This document shows positions 31,154-38,582 of a stretch of DNA of 38,582 bases, piece by piece (the stretch's first letter is position 1; each line of letters opens with the position of its first letter). The stretch is from Lachnospiraceae bacterium (GTDB taxonomy: Bacteria; Bacillota; Clostridia; Lachnospirales; Lachnospiraceae). Made by a program: the position numbers and the translations under genes. The notes beneath the pieces were generated by a model, which made no database searches, had not been told where the DNA came from, and saw only the letters and a list, made by a program, of their open reading frames with translations. Location: assembly GCA_910575555.1 (NCBI GenBank), contig CAJTFX010000040.1, forward strand, positions 1-38,582, given 5' to 3'.

Positions 31154-33610
31154 ATGCATAAAAAGTATACATCCCAGGCGGGAAAAGTTCTGGAGCTGGC
31201 TGCAAAGCTGTCCAGAAAGCTTCAGCACAATTATGTAGGCACGGAACATATTCTGGCAGGGCTGCTGCAGGAGAGAAGCGGAGTGGCAGCCAGAGTTCTG
31301 ACGGAGAATCATCTGGAGGAAAAGAAGCTTCTGGAACTGATCGAGGAGTTGATTTCCCCGGGAGAGGGGACGGTTCTGTTGGATGCAGACGGATATTCCC
31401 CCAGAACCCAGAGAGTTCTGGAAACTGCGGAAAAAGAAGCGGAGCATTTCAGCAGCGATGAAATCGGCACGGAACATCTCTTGCTTGCCATTATGAAAGA
31501 AAATGAGTCTGCGGCGGTGCGGCTCTTAAATACCATGAGCGTAAATCTGCAGAAATTATATATTGATCTGTTGGTGGCTATGGGCGAAGAAGGCAGTTAT
31601 TCCAGGGAAGAGCTGAAATCCGCGAGAGGAAGAAAACGAAATCTGGAAGCTACGCCGGTATTGGATCAGTACTCCAGAGATTTGACAAGGCTTGCCCTGG
31701 AGGGAAAACTGGACCCGGTAATCGGCCGGGAAGAGGAGATCCGCCGTGTGATTCAGATTTTAAGCAGGCGGGGAAAGAACAATCCCTGTCTGATCGGCGA
31801 GCCGGGAGTGGGGAAAACAGCCATTGCAGAAGGACTTGCACAGCAGATTTCCTTAGGGCTGGTTCCGGAATCTGTAGCCAGAAAACGGGTGATTACGCTG
31901 GATCTTTCCAGTATGATTGCCGGTTCTAAATACCGGGGAGAATTTGAAGAGCGTATCAAGAAAGTCATACGGGAAGTGATCGGAGCCGGCAATATTTTAC
32001 TGTTTATGGATGAGCTTCACACAATGATCGGAGCCGGCGGCGCAGAGGGGGCAATGGATGCGTCCAATATTCTGAAACCTTACCTTGCCAGAGGTGAAAT
32101 TCAGATGATAGGAGCCACCACTGTAGAAGAATACCGGAAATATATCGAAAGAGATGCGGCGCTGGAGCGGAGATTTCAGCCGGTTATGGTAGAAGAGCCT
32201 TCAGCGGAGGATGCGGTGGAGATATTAAAGGGGCTCCGCAGATTTTACGAAAAGCATCATCAGGTGGTGATTACCGACGAAGGATTAGAAGCGGCAGTCC
32301 GGCTTGCGGATCGGTATATTTCGGATCGTTTTCTGCCGGATAAGGCCATTGACCTGATGGATGAGGCGGCGGCAAAAGTGCGTTTGGAAGGGGTAAAAAC
32401 CTCCACCAATTTACAGGATATCCGAATTGAAATCAACCGTGTAACCGATGAGATGGAAGAAGCTATCCAGAAAATAGAAATCAAAACAGCCTCAGAGCTG
32501 CGGAAAGAAAAAGAAGCTCTCCAGGCGGAATATGATAAAATTCAGAAAAAAGCCAGAAAATCCATGAAACGCAGAAAAGCAGAAGTAGGGGAGAATGAGA
32601 TTGCAGAGGTGGTGGCTCAGTGGACAAAGATTCCGGTTAAAAAGCTTGCCGAAGAAGAATCCGCCAAACTGCGGAAGCTGGAAGCTGTCCTTCACAAACG
32701 CGTCATTGGCCAGGAAGAAGCGGTGTCAGCGGTGGCAAAGGCGGTGCGAAGAGGCAGGGTGGGTCTGAAAGATCCCAACCGCCCCATTGGATCATTTCTG
32801 TTTCTGGGGCCTACCGGCGTAGGAAAAACAGAAATCTCCAAAGCTCTGGCTGAGGCCGTATTCGGCACAGAGGAGTCCATGATACGGGTGGATATGTCCG
32901 AATACATGGAAAAACACAGTGTTTCAAAAATGATTGGTTCGCCGCCCGGGTACGTAGGTTATGACGAAGGCGGACAGTTAAGCGAGAAGGTAAGGAGAAA
33001 TCCTTATTCCGTGATTTTGTTTGACGAGATTGAAAAGGCCCACCCGGATGTATTTAATATTTTACTGCAGGTGTTGGATGACGGGCATATCACAGACGCC
33101 CAGGGACGGAAAATCAATTTTAAAAATACCATTATTATCATGACTTCCAATGCAGGCGCCCAGTCCATCATTGAGCCGAAGGCTCTGGGGTTTGCTTCCG
33201 TAGAGGATGCAAAGCACAATTACGATCGGATGAAGGACAGTGTCATGGAAGAGGTAAGAAGAATTTTCAAACCGGAATTTTTAAACCGGATTGATGAAAC
33301 AATTGTTTTCCATGCACTGACAAAAGAAGATATGAAAAAGATTGTGACCCTTATGACCAAAACACTGGTGGATCGCTGCAAAAAGCAGATGGGAATTGAA
33401 CTTCGCATTACCGGAACTGTAAAAGGTTATATTGTGGATACCGCATACGAACCGAAATACGGCGCGCGGCCCCTGCGCAGAATGATTCAGAACAAGATTG
33501 AAGACAGTCTGGCAGAGGAAATTTTATCCGGCCGCATTAAGCAGGGAGATTTTGTGGAAGCAGCCATGCATAAAAAAGAGGTTTCCTTTACCGTAAAAAA
33601 AGAAAAATAA
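31154..33610 (+). CDS. clpC: ClpC-type AAA+ unfoldase
   Basis: An 818-residue two-ring Clp/Hsp100 ATPase that unfolds proteins for the ClpP protease. The N-domain has two Clp repeats (1-140). The first AAA module has GEPGVGKTA and [10 protein letters not shown]; a short middle domain (about 400-470) follows; the second has GPTGVGKTE and [12 protein letters not shown]. The ClpP-docking tripeptide LGF is present in KALGF. AGGAGG precedes the ATG. In Bacillus the gene is in ctsR-mcsA-mcsB-clpC-radA-disA; here radA follows but ctsR, mcsA and mcsB are missing and a GntR regulator takes their place. ClpB is excluded by the short middle domain and the docking loop. Confidence 0.95.
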   Translation: MHKKYTSQAGKVLELAAKLSRKLQHNYVGTEHILAGLLQERSGVAARVLTENHLEEKKLLELIEELISPGEGTVLLDADGYSPRTQRVLETAEKEAEHFSSDEIGTEHLLLAIMKENESAAVRLLNTMSVNLQKLYIDLLVAMGEEGSYSREELKSARGRKRNLEATPVLDQYSRDLTRLALEGKLDPVIGREEEIRRVIQILSRRGKNNPCLIGEPGVGKTAIAEGLAQQISLGLVPESVARKRVITLDLSSMIAGSKYRGEFEERIKKVIREVIGAGNILLFMDELHTMIGAGGAEGAMDASNILKPYLARGEIQMIGATTVEEYRKYIERDAALERRFQPVMVEEPSAEDAVEILKGLRRFYEKHHQVVITDEGLEAAVRLADRYISDRFLPDKAIDLMDEAAAKVRLEGVKTSTNLQDIRIEINRVTDEMEEAIQKIEIKTASELRKEKEALQAEYDKIQKKARKSMKRRKAEVGENEIAEVVAQWTKIPVKKLAEEESAKLRKLEAVLHKRVIGQEEAVSAVAKAVRRGRVGLKDPNRPIGSFLFLGPTGVGKTEISKALAEAVFGTEESMIRVDMSEYMEKHSVSKMIGSPPGYVGYDEGGQLSEKVRRNPYSVILFDEIEKAHPDVFNILLQVLDDGHITDAQGRKINFKNTIIIMTSNAGAQSIIEPKALGFASVEDAKHNYDRMKDSVMEEVRRIFKPEFLNRIDETIVFHALTKEDMKKIVTLMTKTLVDRCKKQMGIELRITGTVKGYIVDTAYEPKYGARPLRRMIQNKIEDSLAEEILSGRIKQGDFVEAAMHKKEVSFTVKKEK

Positions 33611-33623
33611 AAGGAAATATTAC

Positions 33624-33682
33624 TGGCAAAACAGCAGGATTTATTATATAATTAATATTGACTCCATCCAACCGGATGGGGT
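33624..33682 (+). promoter_or_regulatory. Probable promoter and leader hairpin of the 137-aa gene and radA
   Basis: TATAAT (33647-33652) with a weak TGGCAA (33624-33629) at 17 bases. The transcript would begin near 33659 with the hairpin ACTCCATCC-AACC-GGATGGGGT (33661-33682), which has no T run and so is more likely a 5' stabilising or regulatory structure than a terminator. Confidence 0.5.
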
Positions 33683-33722
33683 ACTGGAAATACGGACAAG
33701 ATTTCAACAGGAGGATAAAAGA

Positions 33723-34136
33723 ATGGCTGTAGTAGAGGAATTGATTCGTACAGAGAACAATGAGACCTTAAGTTTTGGGAATTACAAGCTGGCCGCAAAG
33801 TCCAAGCTGGACAATTATGAATTTGGCGGTGATTTATATAAGGTAAAGACCTTCAAGGAGATTACCAAGCTGGAACGGAATGGAATGTTTGTATATGAAT
33901 CTGTGCCTGGAACTGCCGTAAGCGGGCTTCATGTGACAGACAGCGGCATTGAGTTTCAGGTTGAGGGGCCGGAGGACGCACAGATTACACTGGAGCTGGA
34001 AGAGCAGGCAGAGTATCAGGTAACCGTGGGCGGAGTGAATGCCGGGAATATGAAGACCAACCTGGGCGGAAAGCTGAGTCTCAGCGTAGAACTCAGCGAG
34101 AACGCTCCCGTTTCTGTTCAGATTACAAAAGCTTAG
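33723..34136 (+). CDS. Conserved Lachnospiraceae protein of unknown function (137 aa)
   Basis: A 137-residue protein without signal peptide, membrane segment or enzyme motif. The N-terminal half (LIRTENNETLSFGNYKLAAK, KVKTFKEITKLERNGMFVYE) is charged; the C-terminal half reads as beta strands ending GGKLSLSVEL. I know this family only as a common Lachnospiraceae protein that databases sometimes label endosialidase; nothing in the sequence supports a sialidase activity. AGGAGG precedes the ATG. radA starts 9 bases after its stop, with no ribosome binding site of its own, so the two are probably translationally coupled. Confidence 0.85.
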   Translation: MAVVEELIRTENNETLSFGNYKLAAKSKLDNYEFGGDLYKVKTFKEITKLERNGMFVYESVPGTAVSGLHVTDSGIEFQVEGPEDAQITLELEEQAEYQVTVGGVNAGNMKTNLGGKLSLSVELSENAPVSVQITKA

Positions 34137-34145
34137 ATAATATTT

Positions 34146-35516
34146 ATGGCAAAAGGGAAAAAAGTTACGGTATATTTCTGCCAGTCCTGCGGGTATGAAT
34201 CTTCCAAATGGATGGGCCAGTGCCCGGGCTGCCGGGAATGGAATACCTTTGTGGAGGAAGCTGTAGAGAAAAAAGCTGCGGGAAAGCTCAAGCCTGTTTC
34301 CGGAGGAACTGAGGAGTTAAAGCCTTCCAAAATTTCTGAAATAGATATGCAGTCCAAAGAGCGTATGGAAACAGGCTTTACAGAACTGGATCGGGTGCTG
34401 GGAGGCGGAATTGTCCCCGGCTCGCTGGTACTGGTAGGCGGTGATCCCGGCATCGGGAAATCTACGCTGCTGCTGCAGGTATGCCGGAATCTGGCCGAGA
34501 CAATGGAGGTATTGTATATTTCCGGAGAGGAATCTCTGCAGCAGATCAAAATGCGGGCGCAGCGGATCGGGCGATTTTCCGATGGCCTGCAGTTGTTTTG
34601 CGAAACAGGGATGGAACGGATTGAACAGGTGGTGGAACGGCAGAAGCCAAAGGTTGTTATCATTGATTCCATTCAGACCATATACAGTGATGAAGTGGCA
34701 AGTGCGCCGGGAAGCGTTTCCCAGGTGCGGGAAACCACCGGGCATCTTCTTAAGATTGCCAAAGGAACAGGAACCACCATTTTTATTGTGGGCCATGTGA
34801 CCAAGGAAGGGGTAGTGGCAGGTCCCAGGGTACTGGAGCATATGGTGGATACAGTTCTTTATTTTGAAGGGGACCGCCATGCTTCATACCGGGTGCTGCG
34901 GGGCGTGAAAAACCGTTTCGGCTCCACCAATGAAATCGGCGTTTTTGAGATGCGGGAAGAGGGCCTGGCAGAAGTGATGAACCCTTCCGAGTTTATGCTG
35001 AACGGAAAGCCCAAAGGCGCTTCCGGCTCTGTGGTTGCCTGTACCATGGAAGGCACCAGGCCCATATTGGCGGAGATTCAGGCGCTGGTCTGCCGCAGTA
35101 ATTTTGGGATACCCAGAAGAACGGCGGCAGGAACCGATTTGAACCGTGTCAATCTTTTAATGGCAGTGTTGGAAAAGCGGGCGGGACTGTCCTTATCGGC
35201 CTGTGATGCTTATGTCAATATTGCAGGCGGGATCAGGATGAACGAACCGGCGATGGATTTAGGAATTGTTATGGCCCTTGCTTCCAGTTTCCGGGACATT
35301 GCGGTGGACGAGAAAACCATCTGCTTCGGGGAAGTAGGATTAAGCGGAGAAGTCCGGGCAGTCAGTATGGCTCAGCAGCGGGTGACAGAAGCCGGAAAAC
35401 TTGGATTTGAAACGTGTATTCTGCCCAAAGTTTCCATTCCTGGCCTGACAGACGCCAAAGGCGTTAAGATTGTGGGAGTGGGAAATATCCGGGAAGCCAT
35501 CGGGCAGATTATGTAA
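34146..35516 (+). CDS. radA: DNA repair protein RadA (Sms)
   Basis: A 456-residue RecA-like ATPase that helps process recombination intermediates by branch migration. The N-terminal zinc finger is Cys12-X2-Cys15 and Cys26-X2-Cys29, Walker A is GGDPGIGKST (about 98-107), the RadA signature KNRFG is near 255, and a Lon-protease-like domain fills the last third. The start is the ATG at 34146. No Shine-Dalgarno is visible in front of it, unusual in this window, which suggests coupling to the gene ending 9 bases upstream. clpC-radA neighbourhood is conserved in Firmicutes; disA, often next, is not here. Confidence 0.96.
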   Translation: MAKGKKVTVYFCQSCGYESSKWMGQCPGCREWNTFVEEAVEKKAAGKLKPVSGGTEELKPSKISEIDMQSKERMETGFTELDRVLGGGIVPGSLVLVGGDPGIGKSTLLLQVCRNLAETMEVLYISGEESLQQIKMRAQRIGRFSDGLQLFCETGMERIEQVVERQKPKVVIIDSIQTIYSDEVASAPGSVSQVRETTGHLLKIAKGTGTTIFIVGHVTKEGVVAGPRVLEHMVDTVLYFEGDRHASYRVLRGVKNRFGSTNEIGVFEMREEGLAEVMNPSEFMLNGKPKGASGSVVACTMEGTRPILAEIQALVCRSNFGIPRRTAAGTDLNRVNLLMAVLEKRAGLSLSACDAYVNIAGGIRMNEPAMDLGIVMALASSFRDIAVDEKTICFGEVGLSGEVRAVSMAQQRVTEAGKLGFETCILPKVSIPGLTDAKGVKIVGVGNIREAIGQIM

Positions 35517-35524
35517 AAGAAAAG

Positions 35525-35576
35525 TTCAGGAACTGTTGGAAGAGAAAGAGAAGTCCAACAGTTCCTGAATTTTTTT
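35525..35576 (+). terminator. Intrinsic terminator of the radA operon
   Basis: TTCAGGAACTGTTGGA (35525-35540) pairs perfectly over 16 bases with 35554-35569, followed by seven T. Confidence 0.92.
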
Positions 35577-35628
35577 GTCTTAAGCGCTGATTCTTCACAG
35601 CGCTGCTTAAAGTCAGTACAATTATTAC

Positions 35629-35677
35629 TATTACTCCGGCGGTTAAAATTCGTCGATATTTAACCGCCGGAGTAATA
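35629..35677. repeat. Short palindromic element sharing the ATTACTCCGGCGG ends
   Basis: TATTACTCCGGCGGTTAAA (35629-35647) is perfectly inverted at 35659-35677 with an 11-base centre. The arms equal the outer 19 bases of the 165-bp element at 28366-28530, as if the interior had been deleted. It lies between the convergent radA and metal-ATPase genes, 28 bases from the latter's stop. Confidence 0.85.
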
Positions 35678-35705
35678 ACATGTTTAAAATATATCCAACA
35701 GAATA

Positions 35706-38120
35706 TTACCGCCGCCCATATAAAATCCGAATGGAATTCAAAACGCACAGCATGGCAACGCCGCTGTCTGCAAATACTGCCATCCACATGGAAGCGTGGC
35801 CGGCCAGTCCCAGAATCATAACAAGGGCTTTCACAGCCAGGGCAAAAACAACATTCTGCCATGCAATCCGGTTGGTGGACTTTGCAATGGAAATAGAAGC
35901 GGGAACCGCCTGCATGTTAGAAGTCATGAACACCACGTCTGCCGCTTCAATGGCGGCGTCCGCACCGCTTCCCATAGCTGCCCCCACATCTGCGCCGGCC
36001 AGAACGGGAGCGTCGTTGATGCCGTCTCCCACAAACATGACGGCGCCGTTGTTTTTGCGTATTTCCCGAAGCTTTGTCAGCTTATCTTCCGGCAGCAGTT
36101 TGGCATGCACCTGCTGGATGCCGGTTTCTGAGGCAACAGCTCTGGCGCTTTCCAATCTGTCTCCGGTCAGCATGGCAGTTGTGATATGAAGCTGTTTTAA
36201 ACGGCCCACAGCCTCGGCGGCCTCCGGTTTCACAGTGTCTGCAATCAGCAGACATCCTGCCAGACGGCCGTTTTGGGCAAGCAGAACTTCGGTGCCATAG
36301 CTGTTCTGGCTGAATCCGGACAAATCAATCTGGAATTTTTCCATTAACTTTCGGTTTCCGGCCAGTGTTTCGCCGGAGGACAGTATAGCCTGGATTCCAT
36401 GTCCCGCAATTTCTTTTAAAGAAGCCGCTTCTTCCAGAGTAAGGTTTTTCTCCCGGGCGGCAGTGGTGATGCTGATGCCGATAGGGTGCGTGGAATGCTG
36501 TTCCAGACAGGCGCAGAGCGTAAGAACTTCCTCTTCTGTATAATTCTGAAAAGGTATGATTTTCTGCAGCGCAAAGTTTCCCTCAGTAACAGTGCCGGTT
36601 TTGTCCATCACAACAGTGGAAATGCGGTTCAGAGCCTCGATGGAAACTCCTCCCTTGAACAGAATGCCTTTCTTTGAGCCGGCGCCGATTCCGGAAAAAA
36701 ACGCAAGGGGTACGCTTAATACCAGTGCGCAGGGGCAGCTGATAACAAGAAATGTCAGCGCCGTATAAATCCAGTGATTCCAGTTCCCGGTTATCAGGGA
36801 AGGAATGATGGCAGTGGCAAGCGCGGCAGCCACCACAAAAGGCGTGTATATCCTGGAAAATCTGGTAATAAACCGATCGATTTTGGGCTTGCTTGCAGCG
36901 GCATTTTCCACAGAATCCAGAATGCGGGTTACCATGGAATGTTCTAAGGTCTGTTCCACACGGATTTTCAGCTGACCGGAGGTGTTGATGCATCCGGAGG
37001 TGACAGCATCTCCTATGGAGGCTTTGACCGGAACAGGTTCGCCGGTGATGGGTGACGTATCCAGACGGCTTTCTCCGTCAATTACAGTGCCATCCAGCGG
37101 AATCCGGTCACCGGGGCGGACAAGCAGGACATCCTGCGGTTTTGCCTCTTCTGCGGGAATTTCTTTTGTTCCGGTTTCCGTTACAAGGGTAACCACTTCC
37201 GGCCGCAGGTCTACTGCCTCCATAATCTGGGAACGGCTGCGGGAGACAGCAGCCTCTTCAAAATATTCCCCGATCCGGTAAAACAGCATAACGCCCACAG
37301 CTTCCGGAAAGTTTCCGATGGCGAATGCGCCGATAGTCGCAAGGCTCATCAGGAAATTTTCATCAAAAATCTGGCCTTTACATAAATTTTTGAGAGCTGT
37401 CAGAACAATCTGGCCGCCGAGAATCAGGTAGGAAATCACATAAATGACAGAGGTCAGAAGAGAGCCTCCCCCATGTAGATGTTCCAGAATTTCTCCGGCA
37501 GCAAAAAGAAGGGCTCCTGTTATAATGAAAGCAAGCTCCAGCTGCTGTTCTGAAAACTGGTGTTTGCCTGCCGCTTCTGCTTTTGAATTCTGAAGAGCTT
37601 TTTTTCCTTTCTCAGAAGCCTGCTGCCTGCGCACCACGACTTCCGGTTCAATGGAAGCGCAGATTTCCTGGAATTGTCTGAGCAAAGATTCTTCTTTGCC
37701 TGCCGCTTCCGGTTTGATGAATACTCGAAGCTGTTTGGTGGCAAAAGTAAGAACCGCGGCATTGATCTCGGGAAGCTCATTGATACGGCGTTCCATTTTG
37801 GCAGCACAGTTGGCGCAGCCTAAATTGTCCATCAGGCAGGTGAACTGGATGCCGCTGACTGTGCCGGAGTCCAATTGATGCTGGTGATTTTCCGTATGCT
37901 GCTGTTCATCATGTTCATGCCCGCAGGAACAATGTTCGTGGTGTTCATGTGGATGCTCATGCTGATGTTGATGCCCGCAGGAACAATGTTCGGAGTGTTC
38001 ATGTGGATGCTCATGTCCGCAGGAGCAGTGTATTTCATGCTCATGCTGCTGCTCATGCTGCTGCTCATGCCTGCAGGAGCAGCCTTCATTATAATGGTTA
38101 TGGTTTGTATTATCCTTCAT
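35706..38120 (-). CDS. Heavy-metal (Zn/Cd/Co) translocating P-type ATPase with His/Cys-rich N-terminus
   Basis: An 804-residue P1B-type efflux ATPase. Residues 1-81 contain 25 histidines and four CSC motifs (14, 32, 46, 64) in repeats around HCSCGH; a heavy-metal-associated domain with GCANC follows (Cys102, Cys105). Then come membrane helices, the CPC metal gate (ISCPCALVLS), phosphorylation site DKTGTVTEG, the THPIG histidine motif and GDGINDAPVL. CPC and the His-rich head favour zinc, cadmium or cobalt over copper. The start is the ATG at 38120 with AGGAGG upstream; a further in-frame ATG at 38174 falls in the operator. An ArsR-type operator precedes it, but no such regulator is in the window. 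CadA or ZntA are the nearest named types. Confidence 0.93.
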   Translation of the reverse strand: MKDNTNHNHYNEGCSCRHEQQHEQQHEHEIHCSCGHEHPHEHSEHCSCGHQHQHEHPHEHHEHCSCGHEHDEQQHTENHQHQLDSGTVSGIQFTCLMDNLGCANCAAKMERRINELPEINAAVLTFATKQLRVFIKPEAAGKEESLLRQFQEICASIEPEVVVRRQQASEKGKKALQNSKAEAAGKHQFSEQQLELAFIITGALLFAAGEILEHLHGGGSLLTSVIYVISYLILGGQIVLTALKNLCKGQIFDENFLMSLATIGAFAIGNFPEAVGVMLFYRIGEYFEEAAVSRSRSQIMEAVDLRPEVVTLVTETGTKEIPAEEAKPQDVLLVRPGDRIPLDGTVIDGESRLDTSPITGEPVPVKASIGDAVTSGCINTSGQLKIRVEQTLEHSMVTRILDSVENAAASKPKIDRFITRFSRIYTPFVVAAALATAIIPSLITGNWNHWIYTALTFLVISCPCALVLSVPLAFFSGIGAGSKKGILFKGGVSIEALNRISTVVMDKTGTVTEGNFALQKIIPFQNYTEEEVLTLCACLEQHSTHPIGISITTAAREKNLTLEEAASLKEIAGHGIQAILSSGETLAGNRKLMEKFQIDLSGFSQNSYGTEVLLAQNGRLAGCLLIADTVKPEAAEAVGRLKQLHITTAMLTGDRLESARAVASETGIQQVHAKLLPEDKLTKLREIRKNNGAVMFVGDGINDAPVLAGADVGAAMGSGADAAIEAADVVFMTSNMQAVPASISIAKSTNRIAWQNVVFALAVKALVMILGLAGHASMWMAVFADSGVAMLCVLNSIRILYGRR

Positions 38121-38173
38121 GGATGCATTCCTCCTGAATAAATTATTATGGTCAACGGGAAATTGTATATACA

Positions 38174-38223
38174 TGAATAATTGTTCATATGTATATTAAA
38201 TCATATTATCTCAAGTTTGTCAA
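38174..38223 (-). promoter_or_regulatory. Promoter with ArsR/SmtB-type operator of the metal ATPase
   Basis: On the minus strand TTGACA (38223-38218), 17-base spacer, TTTAAT (38200-38195). The near-palindrome TGAATAATTGTTCA (38174-38187), extended by ATA-rich flanks, covers the predicted start near 38188. It matches the TGAA-N6-TTCA core known for ArsR-family metal sensors such as CadC, CzrA and SmtB. Repression relieved by metal is inferred. Confidence 0.7.
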
Positions 38224-38322
38224 TATAGTTCCGGTTTTTATTCTAAATGGAAGAAGTCTGTGCTTTAAATTAAGGAAAGAAGGCCGGTTTAAAAATAAAT
38301 TTAAAAAAATTTAAAATAGTAG

Positions 38323-38351
38323 TTGACATGTTTGGATTATCATGGTAATAT
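38323..38351 (+). promoter_or_regulatory. Upstream promoter (P1) of the putative rRNA operon
   Basis: TTGACA (38323-38328), 17-base spacer, TAATAT (38346-38351), preceded by an A/T-rich tract resembling an UP element. Confidence 0.6.
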
Positions 38352-38452
38352 AACATTCGTTGCTGAGAGCAACAGCTGAAAAATGTAAATCATTGTCAGA
38401 AACTGTGAGAGTTTTGAAAGACAAAAAATTACAAAAAAATATAAAAAAGTTA

Positions 38453-38481
38453 TTGACAGACGCGAAGTACTGTGATAAAAT
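38453..38481 (+). promoter_or_regulatory. Downstream promoter (P2) of the putative rRNA operon
   Basis: TTGACA (38453-38458), 17-base spacer, TAAAAT (38476-38481), again after a run of A/T. Two strong promoters 130 bases apart in one direction with no ORF between is typical of Firmicute rRNA operons. Confidence 0.72.
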
Positions 38482-38487
38482 ATAGAA

Positions 38488-38582
38488 GTTGTCGCGCAAG
38501 AGAGATAACAGACAACCTTGACAACTGAACAGTGGAATAACCTTGAAAGATTCAAACGAGTTTCCGCTTGAACGAGCGGAGA
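38488..38582 (+). other. Leader of a putative rRNA (or tRNA) operon, cut by the window end
   Basis: After P2 no coding frame is supported. CCTTGACAACTGAACAGTG and CTTGAA-AGA-TTCAA followed by the hairpin TCCGCT-TGAACG-AGCGGA (38563-38580) resemble leader segments I associate with Lachnospiraceae rRNA operons. The 16S start (GAGTTTGATC) is not reached. A tRNA cluster is the alternative. Confidence 0.55.

Overview
The window looks like a stretch of chromosome from a spore-forming Lachnospiraceae (class Clostridia). The evidence is an alpha/beta-type small acid-soluble spore protein, a PdaA-type spore-cortex deacetylase, a small protein family I associate with Lachnospiraceae just upstream of radA, strong AGGAGG ribosome binding sites, and a mid-range base composition with many Clostridia-type intrinsic terminators. 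The genus cannot be fixed from the sequence. No transposase, integrase, phage gene or CRISPR array is visible, but several short dispersed palindromic repeats are.

Layout. 1-0.5 kb: spore protein gene. 0.6-4.7 kb: an AraC-type regulator divergent from an alpha-glucosidase, a maltose-type O-acetyltransferase and a DJ-1/PfpI protein. 4.8-6.8 kb: pdaA, then a DAHP synthase with its own promoter. 6.9-10.8 kb: promoter, tiny ORF and intrinsic terminator, followed by a two-gene heterodimeric ABC exporter. 10.9-14.3 kb (minus strand): a sugar ABC importer (binding protein, two permeases). 14.5-15.4 kb: L-lactate dehydrogenase. 15.6-18.0 kb: a second promoter-tiny ORF-terminator leader, feeding a MutS2-like ATPase that lacks the Smr domain. 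18.1-20.0 kb: exonuclease III and a YejK/NdpA-type nucleoid protein. 20.1-25.7 kb: a complete beta-glucoside/cellobiose PTS operon (IIB, IIA, IIC, 6-phospho-beta-glucosidase, PRD regulator). 26.0-28.2 kb: a membrane-anchored metallo-beta-lactamase-fold protein and an acyltransferase-3-like membrane protein. 28.2-28.6 kb: repeat-rich noncoding DNA. 28.6-35.5 kb: a cohesin-like membrane protein, a YtrA-type GntR regulator, ClpC, a 137-aa lineage protein and RadA. 35.7-38.2 kb (minus strand): a His/Cys-rich heavy-metal P-type ATPase with an ArsR-type operator. 38.3-38.6 kb: tandem strong promoters and a leader typical of an rRNA operon, whose 16S gene would lie just beyond the window.

The most interesting signal is that two unrelated operons (the ABC exporter at 7183 and the MutS2-like gene at 15989) have the same upstream logic: good sigma-A promoter, Shine-Dalgarno plus a 12-29-codon ORF, then an intrinsic terminator, and no visible promoter between terminator and gene. 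Both therefore seem to depend on conditional read-through, as in ribosome-mediated attenuation of antibiotic-resistance genes. The exporter resembles BmrCD, which is known to be controlled this way. The MutS2-like case may be undescribed: MutS2 of Bacillus acts on stalled ribosomes, so a Smr-less relative behind a translation-sensing leader could be a ribosome-protection or rescue factor. This is inference. A second theme is a family of palindromic elements sharing ATTACTCCGGCGG, one of which (165 bp) sits exactly at the predicted transcription start of the cohesin-protein/clpC operon.
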